This document shows, piece after piece, positions 38,249 to 47,948 of a stretch of 64,000 nt of DNA. How positions within the stretch are numbered: position 1 is the stretch's first letter; each line of letters opens with the position of its first letter. A program made the position numbers and the translations under genes. Location of the stretch: positions 90,137 through 154,136 of the forward strand of contig CAYULD010000004.1 of the NCBI GenBank assembly GCA_964445765.1, written 5' to 3'. The notes beneath the pieces are model-generated. The model saw only the letters and a list, made by a program, of their open reading frames with translations, had not been told where the DNA came from and made no database searches. Origin of the DNA: JANPLD01 sp964445765 (GTDB lineage Bacteria; Pseudomonadota; Alphaproteobacteria; Rickettsiales; UBA8987).

Positions 38249-40180
38249 ATGAGCAAAATTATCGGAATTGACTTAGGAACAACAAATTCCTGCGTTGCTA
38301 TTATGGATGGTAAAGACCCAAAAGTTCTTGAAAACGCTGAAGGCAGAAGAACCACCCCTTCAATTGTTGGCTTTACAGATAATGATGAAATTTTAGTTGG
38401 TGAGCCTGCAAAACGCCAGATGGTAACAAATGGCAAAGGCACTATCTATGCAGTTAAAAGGCTAATTGGCAGAAGATTTGATTCTCCAACCACTAATAGT
38501 ATGAAAAAACTTGTGCCATTTGATATTGTTGGTGCAGATAATGGTGATGCTTGGGTTGAAGTTAAAGGCAAAAAATATTCTCCATCAGCAATTTCTGCAT
38601 ATACACTTCAGAAAATGAAAGAAACAGCTGAGGCTTTTCTTGGTGAGAAAGTTGAAAAGGCCGTTATTACAGTTCCAGCATATTTTAATGATGCTCAAAG
38701 GCAAGCAACTAAAGATGCAGGCAGAATTGCAGGGCTTGAAGTTCTTAGAATTATTAATGAGCCAACTGCCGCTGCACTTGCTTATGGACTAGATAAAAAA
38801 GAAGCAAAAACAATAGCGGTTTATGATTTAGGTGGCGGAACTTTTGATATTTCAATCCTAGAATTAGGTGATGGTGTTTTTGAGGTTAAATCAACTAACG
38901 GTGATACTTTCTTAGGTGGTGAAGATTTTGATTTAAGAATCCAAGATTTCCTAGCTAATGAATTTCAGAAAGATAATGGTATTGACTTAAGAAAAGATCC
39001 TCTAGCATTAACAAGGCTTAAAGAAGCTGCTGAAAAAGCGAAGATTGAACTTTCTTCTTCTCAAGAAACTGAAATTAACTTGCCTTATATTACCGCTGAT
39101 GCAACAGGGCCAAAACATCTTAAAGTTAAAATGACAAGATCTCAACTTGAAAAACTTGTTGATGATCTTATTGAAAAAACTATTGAGCCTTGCAAAAATG
39201 CTCTTAAAGATGCAGGTGCTTCAGTTAGCGATATTGATGAAGTTGTTCTTGTGGGTGGTATGACAAGAATGCCAAAAGTAATTCAAAGGGTTAAAGAATT
39301 TTTTGGTAAAGAGCCTCACAGAGGTGTAAACCCTGATGAAGTAGTTGCAATCGGTGCGGCTATCCAAGCAGGCGTTTTACAAGGTGATGTGAAAGATGTT
39401 CTTTTACTTGATGTAACGCCTTTATCACTTGGCATTGAAACTATGGGCGGTGTTTTCACAAGATTAATTGATAGAAACACAACTATTCCAACTCGTAAAT
39501 CTCAAATTTTCTCAACTGCGGAAGATAACCAAACTGCGGTTACAATAAGGGTTTATCAAGGTGAAAGGGAAATTGCCGCACAAAATAAATTTTTAGGCCA
39601 GTTTAACTTAGAAAATATTCCACCAGCTCCAAGGGGTGTTCCACAAGTGGAAGTTACCTTTGATATTGATGCAAATGGTATAGTTAATGTTTCTGCAAAA
39701 GATAAAGCCACTAATAAAGAGCAGAAAATTACCATTCAAGCATCAAGCGGCTTAACTGAGGCTGAAATCCAAAAAATGATTAAAGAAGCAGAAGCAAACG
39801 CAGAAGCGGATAAAAAAAGAAAGGAAATAATTGAAGAGAAAAATAAAGCAGATAGCCTTATTTACAGCACCGAAAAGAGCTTAAAGGAATATTCTGATAA
39901 AATTTCTGACCAAGATAAGAAGGCCATTGAGCAAGCCCTAGCTGATCTCAAAAAATCAGTTGAAGGTGAAGATGCAACTGAAATTAAGCAAAAAATTGCA
40001 AATCTTCAAACGGCTTCCTCTAAAATTGGTGAGGCTATGTATGCGGCTTCTCAAGCGGGTGCAGGCTCAGAGGGTAATGCAAATTCTTCAGGCTTTTCAT
40101 CTGGCAACGGCAATAATAACGAGGGCGTTGTTGATGCAGAATATGAAGAAGTTGATGATAACAAAAAGAAATCAGCCTAG
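38249..40180 (+). CDS. dnaK: Chaperone DnaK (Hsp70)
   Basis: A full 643-residue Hsp70 with the N-terminal signature [15 protein letters not shown] (~4-18), the phosphate motifs DLGGGTFD (~197-204) and [10 protein letters not shown] (~333-342), the peptide-binding domain (~390-500) and the helical lid ending with a Gly/Asn-rich tail and [12 protein letters not shown] strong ribosome site (AAGGAG) lies seven bases before the ATG. dnaJ usually follows dnaK but is not here. No CIRCE element is visible upstream; sigma32-type control cannot be judged. Confidence 0.97.
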   Translation: MSKIIGIDLGTTNSCVAIMDGKDPKVLENAEGRRTTPSIVGFTDNDEILVGEPAKRQMVTNGKGTIYAVKRLIGRRFDSPTTNSMKKLVPFDIVGADNGDAWVEVKGKKYSPSAISAYTLQKMKETAEAFLGEKVEKAVITVPAYFNDAQRQATKDAGRIAGLEVLRIINEPTAAALAYGLDKKEAKTIAVYDLGGGTFDISILELGDGVFEVKSTNGDTFLGGEDFDLRIQDFLANEFQKDNGIDLRKDPLALTRLKEAAEKAKIELSSSQETEINLPYITADATGPKHLKVKMTRSQLEKLVDDLIEKTIEPCKNALKDAGASVSDIDEVVLVGGMTRMPKVIQRVKEFFGKEPHRGVNPDEVVAIGAAIQAGVLQGDVKDVLLLDVTPLSLGIETMGGVFTRLIDRNTTIPTRKSQIFSTAEDNQTAVTIRVYQGEREIAAQNKFLGQFNLENIPPAPRGVPQVEVTFDIDANGIVNVSAKDKATNKEQKITIQASSGLTEAEIQKMIKEAEANAEADKKRKEIIEEKNKADSLIYSTEKSLKEYSDKISDQDKKAIEQALADLKKSVEGEDATEIKQKIANLQTASSKIGEAMYAASQAGAGSEGNANSSGFSSGNGNNNEGVVDAEYEEVDDNKKKSA

Positions 40181-40198
40181 TTATTTTCTGTAAAACAT

Positions 40199-40224
40199 AA
40201 GCCCTTTCATATTTGAAAGGGCTT
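40199..40224 (+). terminator. Hairpin terminator after dnaK
   Basis: A perfect 11-bp stem (40199-40209 with 40214-40224) and a four-base loop lie 18 bases past the dnaK stop. The downstream stretch is AT-rich but has no uninterrupted T run, so termination may be partial, letting some dnaK transcript run into the squalene-synthase-like gene. Confidence 0.65.
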
Positions 40225-40239
40225 ATTAAATTTATTTAT

Positions 40240-42000
40240 GTGAACACTGGTTTTATAAAAAATTTTTTGGTAATATACAGAAACTATAACAATAGTAATA
40301 ATGAGTTAATTGAAAATTTTAGAAAATCTGAAAACTTTCCAGTAGCTTCATTTTTAATTACAAACAAGGCAAGAAGTGCAATTTTAGCTTTATATAAATT
40401 TGCTAGAATTGCAGATGAAATTGCTGATGATAAAAATTTATCTTCGCAAGAAAAAACTTCACAATTAAATTATTTCAAAAATATTTTATGCGAATATCAT
40501 AAATTTAATTTTGAGAATTTAGAATCTTTACAAGCCCCAGATTATATTAAAAAATACGCCCATTTTTGCCATAAGGGGGTTTATGATATTAGGCATATGG
40601 TAAATTTGTTGGAAGCATTTTTGCAAGATGCATCAAAAAATCGTTATAATCATTTTAATGAAACTTTAGAATATTGCGATAAATCTGCAGCGGTGATTGG
40701 AAGAGCTTTTTTAGAGGCCTGCAGAGAGTTTGATTGTGATATTGAAAAATCTGATGATATTTGTAGGGTTTTACAACTAATTAATCACCTGCAAGATTTG
40801 CAGTCTGATTATAAAAATCTTGATAGAATATATTTTGATGAGTCTTTTTTTCCCTCTTATGAAAATCTAAATTTATCAAATGAAACGGAAGATATTACCA
40901 TTGGAAAAAATAAAATTCTTAAAATTTTATTCAATAAACTTGCAAGGGCAAAAAGCCTGCCAGAGAAAATTAATAGCCCAAGAATTCGCATTGAGCTTTA
41001 TACAATAATAAATATTTGCTTTGCATTAATTAAAAAATTAAGAAAAAATGATATTCTTAAAAAGCGAGTAAAAATAAGTAAAATTGAAGGTTTATATTGT
41101 TTTATAATTGCCATTTTTCAATCACTGAAAGTAAAAAAAATTGGCAGAATATCAGAAATTATCTCTCTAAAATCTAAAAGTTCTTTTATTTGGCCTCTGA
41201 AATTTTTAGCCAAAGACAAATTTCAGGATATGATAAATTTTTATGCGTTCTGCAAGAAAGCTGATGATATTGCAGATAATATTGATAAAAATTCTGATGC
41301 TGAAGATAATATTAAATTTATTAAAAATGAAATTGAGGGAATAAAAAATTTAGATTTTTATTCATATCCAAAAAGCTCAATTATTAGAGAATTAAATTTA
41401 GTATCCGTAAAATATAATTTGGATAAAAATATTTTTCTTCAAATTATAGAAGGGCAGGTGATGGATTTATCTGGAAAAATGAAATATCCCAGCTTTGAAG
41501 TTTTAGATGAATATATTTATAAAGTTGCCTCTTGCGTAGGTTTAATATCTGTAGAAATTTTTGGTTATGATAAGAAAAATACTCAAAAAATAAATGAATT
41601 TGCAATTAATTTAGGTAAGGCACTTCAGCTAATAAATATCGTTAGAGATGTTGAGGAAGACGCAAAAATTGATCGGGTATATATTCCTAAAAATTTAGCG
41701 GTGAAATATGGCTTTGATAATGAAATTACTTATAAAATTGCCGTTGATTATTCTAGTTATTTGCAAAAAATAAAACCTGCCCTAAAAGAGCTTGCAAGAA
41801 TGGCAGAAGGCTATTTTTATAAGTCTATGAATATTTTACCAGAAGATGAAAAAGAAAATATGCGAATTGCAATTATTATGGCCAGAGTTTATGAGATTTA
41901 TCTCAAAAAAATGAAAGAAAAAGATTATGAATTTTCAAAAAATCAAATTTCACTTAATACATTTGAGAAAATTGGTCTAATAAATCGTTATATTATTTAA
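40240..42000 (+). CDS. Fused HpnC-HpnD-like squalene/phytoene synthase family protein
   Basis: Two complete trans-isoprenyl-diphosphate synthase domains are joined in one chain. Numbering from the TTG at 40213, the first domain (~30-290, HpnC-like) has DEIAD (68-72) and DLQSD (195-199); the second (~320-585, HpnD-like) has DDIAD (351-355) and RDVEED (478-483), all Asp-rich motifs intact. HpnD makes presqualene diphosphate from two farnesyl diphosphates and HpnC converts it to hydroxysqualene in the HpnCDE route to squalene. HpnE and squalene-hopene cyclase are not in the window, so hopanoid or carotenoid end products are unproven. No ATG is available; I choose GTG at 40240 because TTG 40213 lies inside the dnaK terminator. 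The polyprenyl synthase gene follows after one base. Confidence 0.8.
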   Translation: MNTGFIKNFLVIYRNYNNSNNELIENFRKSENFPVASFLITNKARSAILALYKFARIADEIADDKNLSSQEKTSQLNYFKNILCEYHKFNFENLESLQAPDYIKKYAHFCHKGVYDIRHMVNLLEAFLQDASKNRYNHFNETLEYCDKSAAVIGRAFLEACREFDCDIEKSDDICRVLQLINHLQDLQSDYKNLDRIYFDESFFPSYENLNLSNETEDITIGKNKILKILFNKLARAKSLPEKINSPRIRIELYTIINICFALIKKLRKNDILKKRVKISKIEGLYCFIIAIFQSLKVKKIGRISEIISLKSKSSFIWPLKFLAKDKFQDMINFYAFCKKADDIADNIDKNSDAEDNIKFIKNEIEGIKNLDFYSYPKSSIIRELNLVSVKYNLDKNIFLQIIEGQVMDLSGKMKYPSFEVLDEYIYKVASCVGLISVEIFGYDKKNTQKINEFAINLGKALQLINIVRDVEEDAKIDRVYIPKNLAVKYGFDNEITYKIAVDYSSYLQKIKPALKELARMAEGYFYKSMNILPEDEKENMRIAIIMARVYEIYLKKMKEKDYEFSKNQISLNTFEKIGLINRYII

Positions 42001-42001
42001 T

Positions 42002-42988
42002 ATGAATATTTTAGAAAAAAATAAAAAATTATTTGAGAAAGAATTAAAACTTGTGGATAAAAAAATTCTATCACTTGGTAATAATCGCCCAGATTTAATT
42101 AAAATTTTATTGCAACATATTCTTTCTGCTGGTGGCAAAAGGTTAAGACCAATTATAGTTATCCTAACTGCAAAAATGTTGGGTGGTAAAAGTAGTAAAA
42201 TTATAGATATGGCTTGCTGTGTGGAGCTTTTACACACTGCAACTTTATTTCACGATGATGTTGTAGATGGTAGTAAACTTCGCAGAGGCAGAAAAACTGC
42301 TAATGAATTATGGGGAAATTCAGCAAGTGTTTTGGTGGGTGATTTTTTATTGGCAGAAGCCTTTAAGCTGATGAGTGATTGCGGTAGTTTGGAAATTATA
42401 GAAATTCTTTCAAAAACTTCTTCAATAATTACTGAGGGTGAAATTAAGCAATTAATGCATAAGGCAGATATTACAATCTCACTTGAAGAATATATTAATA
42501 TTATAACTTCTAAAACTGCTGAATTATTTTCTGCTTGTGCTTCTGTTGGTGCGGTTATTGCCGGTGCAGATAAATCTCAGAAGAAGAAAGCGGCAGATTT
42601 TGGAAAGTTTCTAGGTATAGCCTTTCAAATTGCTGATGATAATTTAGATTATTTTGCAGATGAAAAAAACTGGGGCAAAAATCTGGGTGATGATTTTAGA
42701 GAGGGAAAAGCAACCCTGCCAGCTATTTATACTTATTCTAAAATTTCTGATAAAAATTATAAAAAGCATTTAGAAAATTTATTCATTCAAGATGAAGAAA
42801 TAAGAACTCAGACGGAGTTTAATAAGTTTCTTGATAATATGAAAAAATTTAATGCTTATGAATATACTAAAGAAGTTTCTGAAAGTTATTCAAATAAAGC
42901 TCGTTTAGCAATTTCTAAAATGCCAGAAAATCAATGTAAAGAATTATTGCTAAATATCATAAACTACTCAAGCAATAGAAGTAAATAA
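42002..42988 (+). CDS. ispB: Polyprenyl diphosphate synthase, IspB-like
   Basis: A 328-residue trans-prenyltransferase that lengthens farnesyl diphosphate with isopentenyl diphosphate. First Asp-rich motif DDVVDGSKLRRGRKTAN (~81-97) and second DDNLDYFADE (~209) are intact; GGKRLRP (~45-51) is present. Small residues before the first motif and the total length suggest a long-chain (C40-C50, quinone side-chain) product, as in IspB, rather than C15. It starts one base after the HpnC-HpnD fusion, so the two are co-transcribed and compete for the same precursor. Confidence 0.88.
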   Translation: MNILEKNKKLFEKELKLVDKKILSLGNNRPDLIKILLQHILSAGGKRLRPIIVILTAKMLGGKSSKIIDMACCVELLHTATLFHDDVVDGSKLRRGRKTANELWGNSASVLVGDFLLAEAFKLMSDCGSLEIIEILSKTSSIITEGEIKQLMHKADITISLEEYINIITSKTAELFSACASVGAVIAGADKSQKKKAADFGKFLGIAFQIADDNLDYFADEKNWGKNLGDDFREGKATLPAIYTYSKISDKNYKKHLENLFIQDEEIRTQTEFNKFLDNMKKFNAYEYTKEVSESYSNKARLAISKMPENQCKELLLNIINYSSNRSK

Positions 42989-43131
42989 TCTTTTAGTGTC
43001 AATTGCAAATAGTTGTTTTAGACATCTAAAATGCCTAATATTCAATGGCTTAAGTCCAGATTATCATTTTTCTTGTATTTTAATAATAACAAGTGTTTAT
43101 ATACGCCTTACAAAACAAAAAATTTAATTTT
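42989..43131. other. Spacer ispB-tatA
   Basis: No gene. A possible weak promoter TTGTAT (43073-43078) with TATATA (43098-43103) and a 19-base spacer may serve tatA. An earlier GTG at 43093 opens the same frame as tatA but overlaps this promoter. Confidence 0.3.
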
Positions 43132-43320
43132 ATGGGATTTGGAGTTACTGAGCTTATTCTTATTGCAATTATAATTTTTGTTATATTTGGGGCGGGAAAA
43201 TTACCAAAGGTTATGGGTGATCTTGGTAAAGGTATTAAGAGCTTTAAGGAAGCAGTAAAAGATGAAGATAAAAATTCCGAAGCTAAGCCCTCTGCTAGTG
43301 ATGAAAAGAATCAAAGCTAG
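43132..43320 (+). CDS. tatA: Sec-independent translocase component TatA
   Basis: A 62-residue protein with one N-terminal membrane helix (~5-20), the hinge FGAGKLPKVMGDLGKG and an amphipathic, charged tail. TatA forms the pore of the twin-arginine pathway, which exports folded proteins. I start at the ATG 43132 (MGFGVTEL), the normal TatA N-terminus, rather than at a GTG 13 codons earlier. tatB and tatC are not adjacent. Confidence 0.93.
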   Translation: MGFGVTELILIAIIIFVIFGAGKLPKVMGDLGKGIKSFKEAVKDEDKNSEAKPSASDEKNQS

Positions 43321-43343
43321 TATCTAACCAATTTTATATTTGA

Positions 43344-45317
43344 ATGACACTGAACACTATTCGCAATTTCTTTTTTGGAAAACCTTTAGACCCTCTTGAT
43401 AATAAAGTTAGACAGCATATAGCACTTGCAACATTTTTGGCTTGGGTAGGGCTTGGTGCAGATGGTATATCTTCCGCTTGTTATGGCCCTGAAGAAACTT
43501 TTCTTGCACTTGGAAGCCATAGCGCGCTTGCAATTATTCTTGCGGTTGCAACTGGTGTTACGGTTTTTTTAATTGCGTTATCATATAATCAAATCATTGA
43601 AAAATTCCCCTCTGGTGGTGGTGGTTATAAAGTTGCCTCAACATTAATTTCACCTAAAGCTGGCTTAGTTGCTGGTGGTGCATTAGTTATTGATTATGTA
43701 TTAACAATCGCAATTTCTATCGCCGCCGGCGTTGATGCACTTTATAGCTTAGTGCCTGATGAATATCAGATGAATAAAGTAATGCTAATTTGCATATTAG
43801 TTGTTGCCCTTACTTATACTAATTTAAGGGGAATGAAAGAATCAGTAAAAATTTTAATGCCTATATTTTTGGGTTTTATTATCACGCATATTTTTCTTAT
43901 TTTATATGGAATTTTTGGTCACGCTTATGGTTTAGAAAAAATTATTCCAGAAGCCGTTAAAGAAACTAAAATCACTGCAAATGAACTAGGTTGGGTGGGT
44001 GGCGCTTTAATATTATTCAAAGCCTTTTCATTAGGTGGTGGAACATATACAGGCTTAGAAGCTGTATCAAATAGCATTACAAGCCTTGCAGAGCCTAGAG
44101 TAAAAACTGCAAAGGCAACAATGTTAGCCCTTGCAACCTCCCTTGCATTTATGGCAATGGGAACAATTTTAATTTATTTACTATGGAATGTTGAAAAGGT
44201 GGAGGGCCAAACCCTTAACGCTACAGCATTTCTTAACATTACTGAAGAATGGAAAATTGGTGGTTATTATATCTCTGAGCCTTTTGTTTTTGTGGTATTA
44301 TTATTTGAAGCATTATTATTATTTGTTGCCGCCAATACTGGCTTTATAAGTGGCCCTAATGTGCTTGCGGCAATGGCTTCTGATAGATGGCTACCTATGC
44401 AATTTAGCTCCCTCTCAAGCAGATTAGTTACCAGAAATGGCGTTATAATTATGGGTGTATCTGCCATTATTTGCACTATTTTAACCAAGGGTGTTGTTCA
44501 TACATTAGTAATTTTATACTCAATCAATGTATTTATAACTTTCTGTTTATCATTAACTGGCATAACACTTTATAATCTCAAAAATCGCAAATTAGTTGCG
44601 AATGGTTATAAAAAAATTCTTCTACCATTATGTGCATTAATTGTTTGTTCAACAATTTTAACAATGACAATCTATGAAAAATTCTTTGAGGGTGGCTGGC
44701 TAACACTTGGCATTACAGGGGCTTTAGTTGCTTTTTGTATTTTTATTAGAAAATATTATAAAACTACTGATAAAAAAATTAAAGAATATGAAAATGAAAT
44801 TGAGCAAAGTTTTAATCAGTCAATCAACTGTATGGAAATTTGCCCTGACCTTGATGAAGATAAGCAAACAGCAGTTATTTTGCTTAATGATAAATCCGCA
44901 AGTGGCTTATATTCATTAAAGTGGATAAATGATGCATTCCCTAATCAATTTTCAAATTTTGTGTTTGTTTCAGTTGGTGAAATAGATCACGATGATTTTA
45001 TTCACGAAGAAGATTTGAAAAAACTTAAGGCAGAAACTAGGGCAAATCTTAAAAAATATATTGATGTTACTAGAAAATTGGGGCTTCCTGCGGAGTATGA
45101 AATTAGATACAGTACAGATGTAATTGGCAGTTTAACTGACATTGCAGAAGATGTTGCGAAGAGATATAAACATTCAATTTTCTTCACTAATAAATTGATA
45201 AACGATAAAGATAACCCAATTCTACAATTTTTATATAACCAAATTGCTTATATTTTACAAAGAAGGTTGCATAATAGGGGTATGGATATGATAGTAATTC
45301 CGCTAAGGTTACATTAA
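43344..45317 (+). CDS. APC-superfamily permease with cytoplasmic C-terminal domain (KimA-like)
   Basis: A 657-residue protein with about 12 membrane helices (to ~475) and a soluble C-terminal domain (~490-657). The N-terminal region (GADGISSACYGPEETFLALG, ~39-58) and FPSGGGGYKVAS (~89-100) follow the APC group that includes the potassium importer KimA of Bacillus, which has the same helix-plus-soluble-domain layout. Substrate could be potassium or an amino acid; I cannot decide. It has its own start 23 bases after tatA and is followed after 12 bases by the C26 peptidase gene. Confidence 0.78.
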   Translation: MTLNTIRNFFFGKPLDPLDNKVRQHIALATFLAWVGLGADGISSACYGPEETFLALGSHSALAIILAVATGVTVFLIALSYNQIIEKFPSGGGGYKVASTLISPKAGLVAGGALVIDYVLTIAISIAAGVDALYSLVPDEYQMNKVMLICILVVALTYTNLRGMKESVKILMPIFLGFIITHIFLILYGIFGHAYGLEKIIPEAVKETKITANELGWVGGALILFKAFSLGGGTYTGLEAVSNSITSLAEPRVKTAKATMLALATSLAFMAMGTILIYLLWNVEKVEGQTLNATAFLNITEEWKIGGYYISEPFVFVVLLFEALLLFVAANTGFISGPNVLAAMASDRWLPMQFSSLSSRLVTRNGVIIMGVSAIICTILTKGVVHTLVILYSINVFITFCLSLTGITLYNLKNRKLVANGYKKILLPLCALIVCSTILTMTIYEKFFEGGWLTLGITGALVAFCIFIRKYYKTTDKKIKEYENEIEQSFNQSINCMEICPDLDEDKQTAVILLNDKSASGLYSLKWINDAFPNQFSNFVFVSVGEIDHDDFIHEEDLKKLKAETRANLKKYIDVTRKLGLPAEYEIRYSTDVIGSLTDIAEDVAKRYKHSIFFTNKLINDKDNPILQFLYNQIAYILQRRLHNRGMDMIVIPLRLH

Positions 45318-45329
45318 TTTTTTTGTGAA

Positions 45330-46049
45330 ATGAAAAATAAAAAACCTATTGTTGGTGTTATTCTTGACTTTGAAGAAGGCGGTGAAAGTAAATATTCGCC
45401 CTTTCCATTTTACGCACTGCGTAAAAATTATTTTGATGCAATTTCATTAGCGGGTGGCTTACCAGTAGCCATTCCCTATGATAATTCTGCAATTGAGCAA
45501 TATCTTAATATATTAGATGGTTTAGTTATAGCAGGTGGAAATTTTGATATTCCTCCAAGTTTTTATGGTGATAATGAAATTCACCAAACAGTTACAACTA
45601 ATGAAGCTCGCACTAATTTTGAATTTTCTCTTACCAAAAAATTTATAGATGAAAATAAATCTGTGCTTGGAATTTGTGGCGGTATGCAATTAATTAATGT
45701 TGTTTGCGGCGGAAGTTTATATCAAGATATTCCATCACAAATTTCAGGAGCTTTTAATCACGAAGTTAAAGATAGGTTAAAAGCTGCTCATAATATAGAA
45801 ATCTCAGAAAATTCTATGTTATATAAAATTGTAAAATCAACAAAATTAGGGGTTAATACTTCTCATCACCAAGCGGTTAAAAAAGTTGCAGATGGTTTTA
45901 TTGCATCTGCAAAAGCAGAAGATGGAGTTGTAGAAGCCATAGAAAATCCATCTAAAAAATTTGTTCTGGGCACGCAATGGCACCCAGAATATTTAATCAG
46001 CGAAGAAGAAAAAAACTTTTATAAATACTTCATTAATTCTTGTAAGTAA
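45330..46049 (+). CDS. Class I glutamine amidotransferase-like peptidase C26 (PuuD-like)
   Basis: A 239-residue enzyme of the gamma-glutamyl hydrolase family. The nucleophile elbow GICGGMQLIN (~114-123) and the His-Glu dyad in GTQWHPEYL (~213-221) complete the catalytic triad. Members cleave gamma-glutamyl-GABA in putrescine breakdown (PuuD) or related compounds; no other putrescine gene lies nearby, so the substrate is open. It follows the permease gene by 12 bases and the two are probably co-transcribed. Confidence 0.85.
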   Translation: MKNKKPIVGVILDFEEGGESKYSPFPFYALRKNYFDAISLAGGLPVAIPYDNSAIEQYLNILDGLVIAGGNFDIPPSFYGDNEIHQTVTTNEARTNFEFSLTKKFIDENKSVLGICGGMQLINVVCGGSLYQDIPSQISGAFNHEVKDRLKAAHNIEISENSMLYKIVKSTKLGVNTSHHQAVKKVADGFIASAKAEDGVVEAIENPSKKFVLGTQWHPEYLISEEEKNFYKYFINSCK

Positions 46050-46057
46050 AAATAATT

Positions 46058-46621
46058 TTAGCCAAAAAACTTGCTAGTTATTTCAGCAACTCTTTTGCCA
46101 AATAATATTGCAGTTTCTATATCACCTGAAGATGGCGTATTTTCTGGTGATGCATTATCAGATTGCGTCATAAGACCAAGTGATGAGCCCATTCTGTTAA
46201 TTTGATCTGGCTTTCCGCCGTGTTCTTTTGAGGAAGCTGGCATTTCAGCTTGCCCAACCCATATCATTCCATTTTGAGATGCGTATATTGAAAGCGTAAT
46301 TAAAGTGTTTAACTTATCACCACTTAAAGAGCCTGAATTTGTAAAGCCTGCAGCAATCTTATTTTTCCAAGCCTGAGTAAACCATTTTTTTGAAGAGGCA
46401 TCCATAAATTCTTTGAACTTAGCAGAAACTGAGCCCATATAAGTTGGTGAGCCAAAAATAATGCCATCAAAATTATCTATTTCATCTAAGTTAGAAATTG
46501 CCTCATCAGCGTTAAATATTTTAACTTTACTTCCAGCTTTTTTTACGCCTTCTGCAATAAATTCTGCCACTTTTTTAGTATGACCATAACCGCTGTGATA
46601 AATAATTGCTATATTAGACAT
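46058..46621 (-). CDS. WrbA-like flavodoxin family NAD(P)H:quinone oxidoreductase
   Basis: The 187 residues begin with the FMN phosphate loop YHSGYGHTKKVAE (~7-19) and contain GSPTYMGSVSAKFKEFMD (~57-74), a WrbA/NAD(P)H:quinone oxidoreductase pattern, plus the insert with GSSLGLM (~141-147). Such enzymes reduce quinones by two electrons and guard against oxidative stress. No signal peptide; cytoplasmic. It is encoded opposite the C26 peptidase, with nine bases between stops. Confidence 0.82.
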   Translation of the reverse strand: MSNIAIIYHSGYGHTKKVAEFIAEGVKKAGSKVKIFNADEAISNLDEIDNFDGIIFGSPTYMGSVSAKFKEFMDASSKKWFTQAWKNKIAAGFTNSGSLSGDKLNTLITLSIYASQNGMIWVGQAEMPASSKEHGGKPDQINRMGSSLGLMTQSDNASPENTPSSGDIETAILFGKRVAEITSKFFG

Positions 46622-46689
46622 TTTAATTTTTTTAGTTTGTTACAACTTTACAAATAAACTTAGTTGAAAAACTTAATAATTAATTAGAG

Positions 46690-47013
46690 TTAATTATTTC
46701 TACCTCCATCTATATCTGGTGCGTTATACCAAGATTTTATTTCCTCTGGAGTCATTATATTATTGGGTTTATGTTGATCAGCTATAACGTATTGATATAA
46801 AATATTAATCCAGTATTTTACATCAATAATTTTATTGGGTTGAATGTTTTTATTATTTTGACTTTTTAATAATTCTTCTAAATTATCAAAGCTATTGATA
46901 ATCTTTGCGTATTTTGAATTTTGAGTCCCTGCATTTTTTAACAAGAAATTGACTTCTTCTTTAATAGTTAGGAATTTTTGTTCTAGGCTAATTTCAGAGT
47001 TATTTTTATTCAT
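46690..47013 (-). CDS. Small hypothetical protein, 107 aa
   Basis: Unrecognised. Hydrophilic and helical, with no signal peptide or membrane segment. Its C-terminal part has a Trp/Tyr-rich patch (YWINILYQYV ... IKSWYNAPDIDGG). It starts five bases after the dapA stop on the same strand, so it is probably translated from the dapA transcript. Such tight spacing supports a real gene. Confidence 0.6.
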   Translation of the reverse strand: MNKNNSEISLEQKFLTIKEEVNFLLKNAGTQNSKYAKIINSFDNLEELLKSQNNKNIQPNKIIDVKYWINILYQYVIADQHKPNNIMTPEEIKSWYNAPDIDGGRNN

Positions 47014-47018
47014 AAATT

Positions 47019-47924
47019 TTAAATAAAATTCTTAATTTTTTCTAATGTTTTTGAAAGTTTAGCTTGGGTTTCGTTGCTAATTTTAACTAGTGGTAGCCTT
47101 AGATTGCCAGAGCATAAGCCAAAATATTCCATTGCAAATTTTATGGGTTGAGGTGAAGATTCTAAAAATAAATCTTTATGTAAATCTGTAATTTTATTAT
47201 CTAAAATTTCAGCCTCAGAGAATTTATTGTTAAGGGTTAAATTTTGCACCTCAGAGATAATTTTTGGCACTAAATTTGAGCTAACTGAAATACAGCCAAC
47301 ACCTCCTAATTTGTTAAATTCAACGGCGGTTTCATCATCACCCGATAATTGATAAAATATTTTATTTTTTAGTTTTGAATTATTTTCAAATATTTTTTTC
47401 AGATTTGTTGGACGAGATAAATCACCAGTGGCGTCTTTAATTCCAACAATTCTAGGTAACTCAGAAATTCTGGCGATGGTTTCATCTTTTATATCAACAA
47501 CACTTCGCCCGGGGATATTATAAATAATTATTGGAATATTTGTAGCATCGTGAATTGCCTTGAAATGCTGGAAAATACCTTCTTGGGTGGGTTTGTTGTA
47601 ATATGGTGTCATAATCAAAGCACCATCTGCACCAGCTTTTTGGGCGTGAAGAGTTCTTTCAATAGCTTCACGAGTAGAATTTGAACCTGTTCCAGCTAAA
47701 ACTGGAATTCTTTTCTTTACAATTTGAACAGATACCTCAATAATCTTGTCGTGTTCAAAATTAGTTAGTGTTGGAGATTCACCAGTTGTGCCACAAGGCA
47801 CAATACCGTGTATTCCTGAAGATATTTGCCTTTCAAGCAAGGCTTCAAATGTTTTATAATCAACCGCTTCTAAATTTGAGGCTTCAAAAGGTGTTATTAA
47901 TGCTGTATAGGAGCCCTTGAACAT
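47019..47924 (-). CDS. dapA: 4-hydroxy-tetrahydrodipicolinate synthase
   Basis: DapA condenses pyruvate with aspartate semialdehyde, first step toward lysine and diaminopimelate for peptidoglycan. The 301-residue TIM barrel has the Schiff-base lysine K163 in VGIKDATGD, the catalytic Y135 in YNIPGR and the substrate loop GTTGESPTL (~45-53). Length and motifs are complete. It is divergent from slt with a short shared promoter region (47925-47948). Confidence 0.95.
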   Translation of the reverse strand: MFKGSYTALITPFEASNLEAVDYKTFEALLERQISSGIHGIVPCGTTGESPTLTNFEHDKIIEVSVQIVKKRIPVLAGTGSNSTREAIERTLHAQKAGADGALIMTPYYNKPTQEGIFQHFKAIHDATNIPIIIYNIPGRSVVDIKDETIARISELPRIVGIKDATGDLSRPTNLKKIFENNSKLKNKIFYQLSGDDETAVEFNKLGGVGCISVSSNLVPKIISEVQNLTLNNKFSEAEILDNKITDLHKDLFLESSPQPIKFAMEYFGLCSGNLRLPLVKISNETQAKLSKTLEKIKNFI

Positions 47925-47948
47925 AATTATTGTTTAGTATTTATATTG

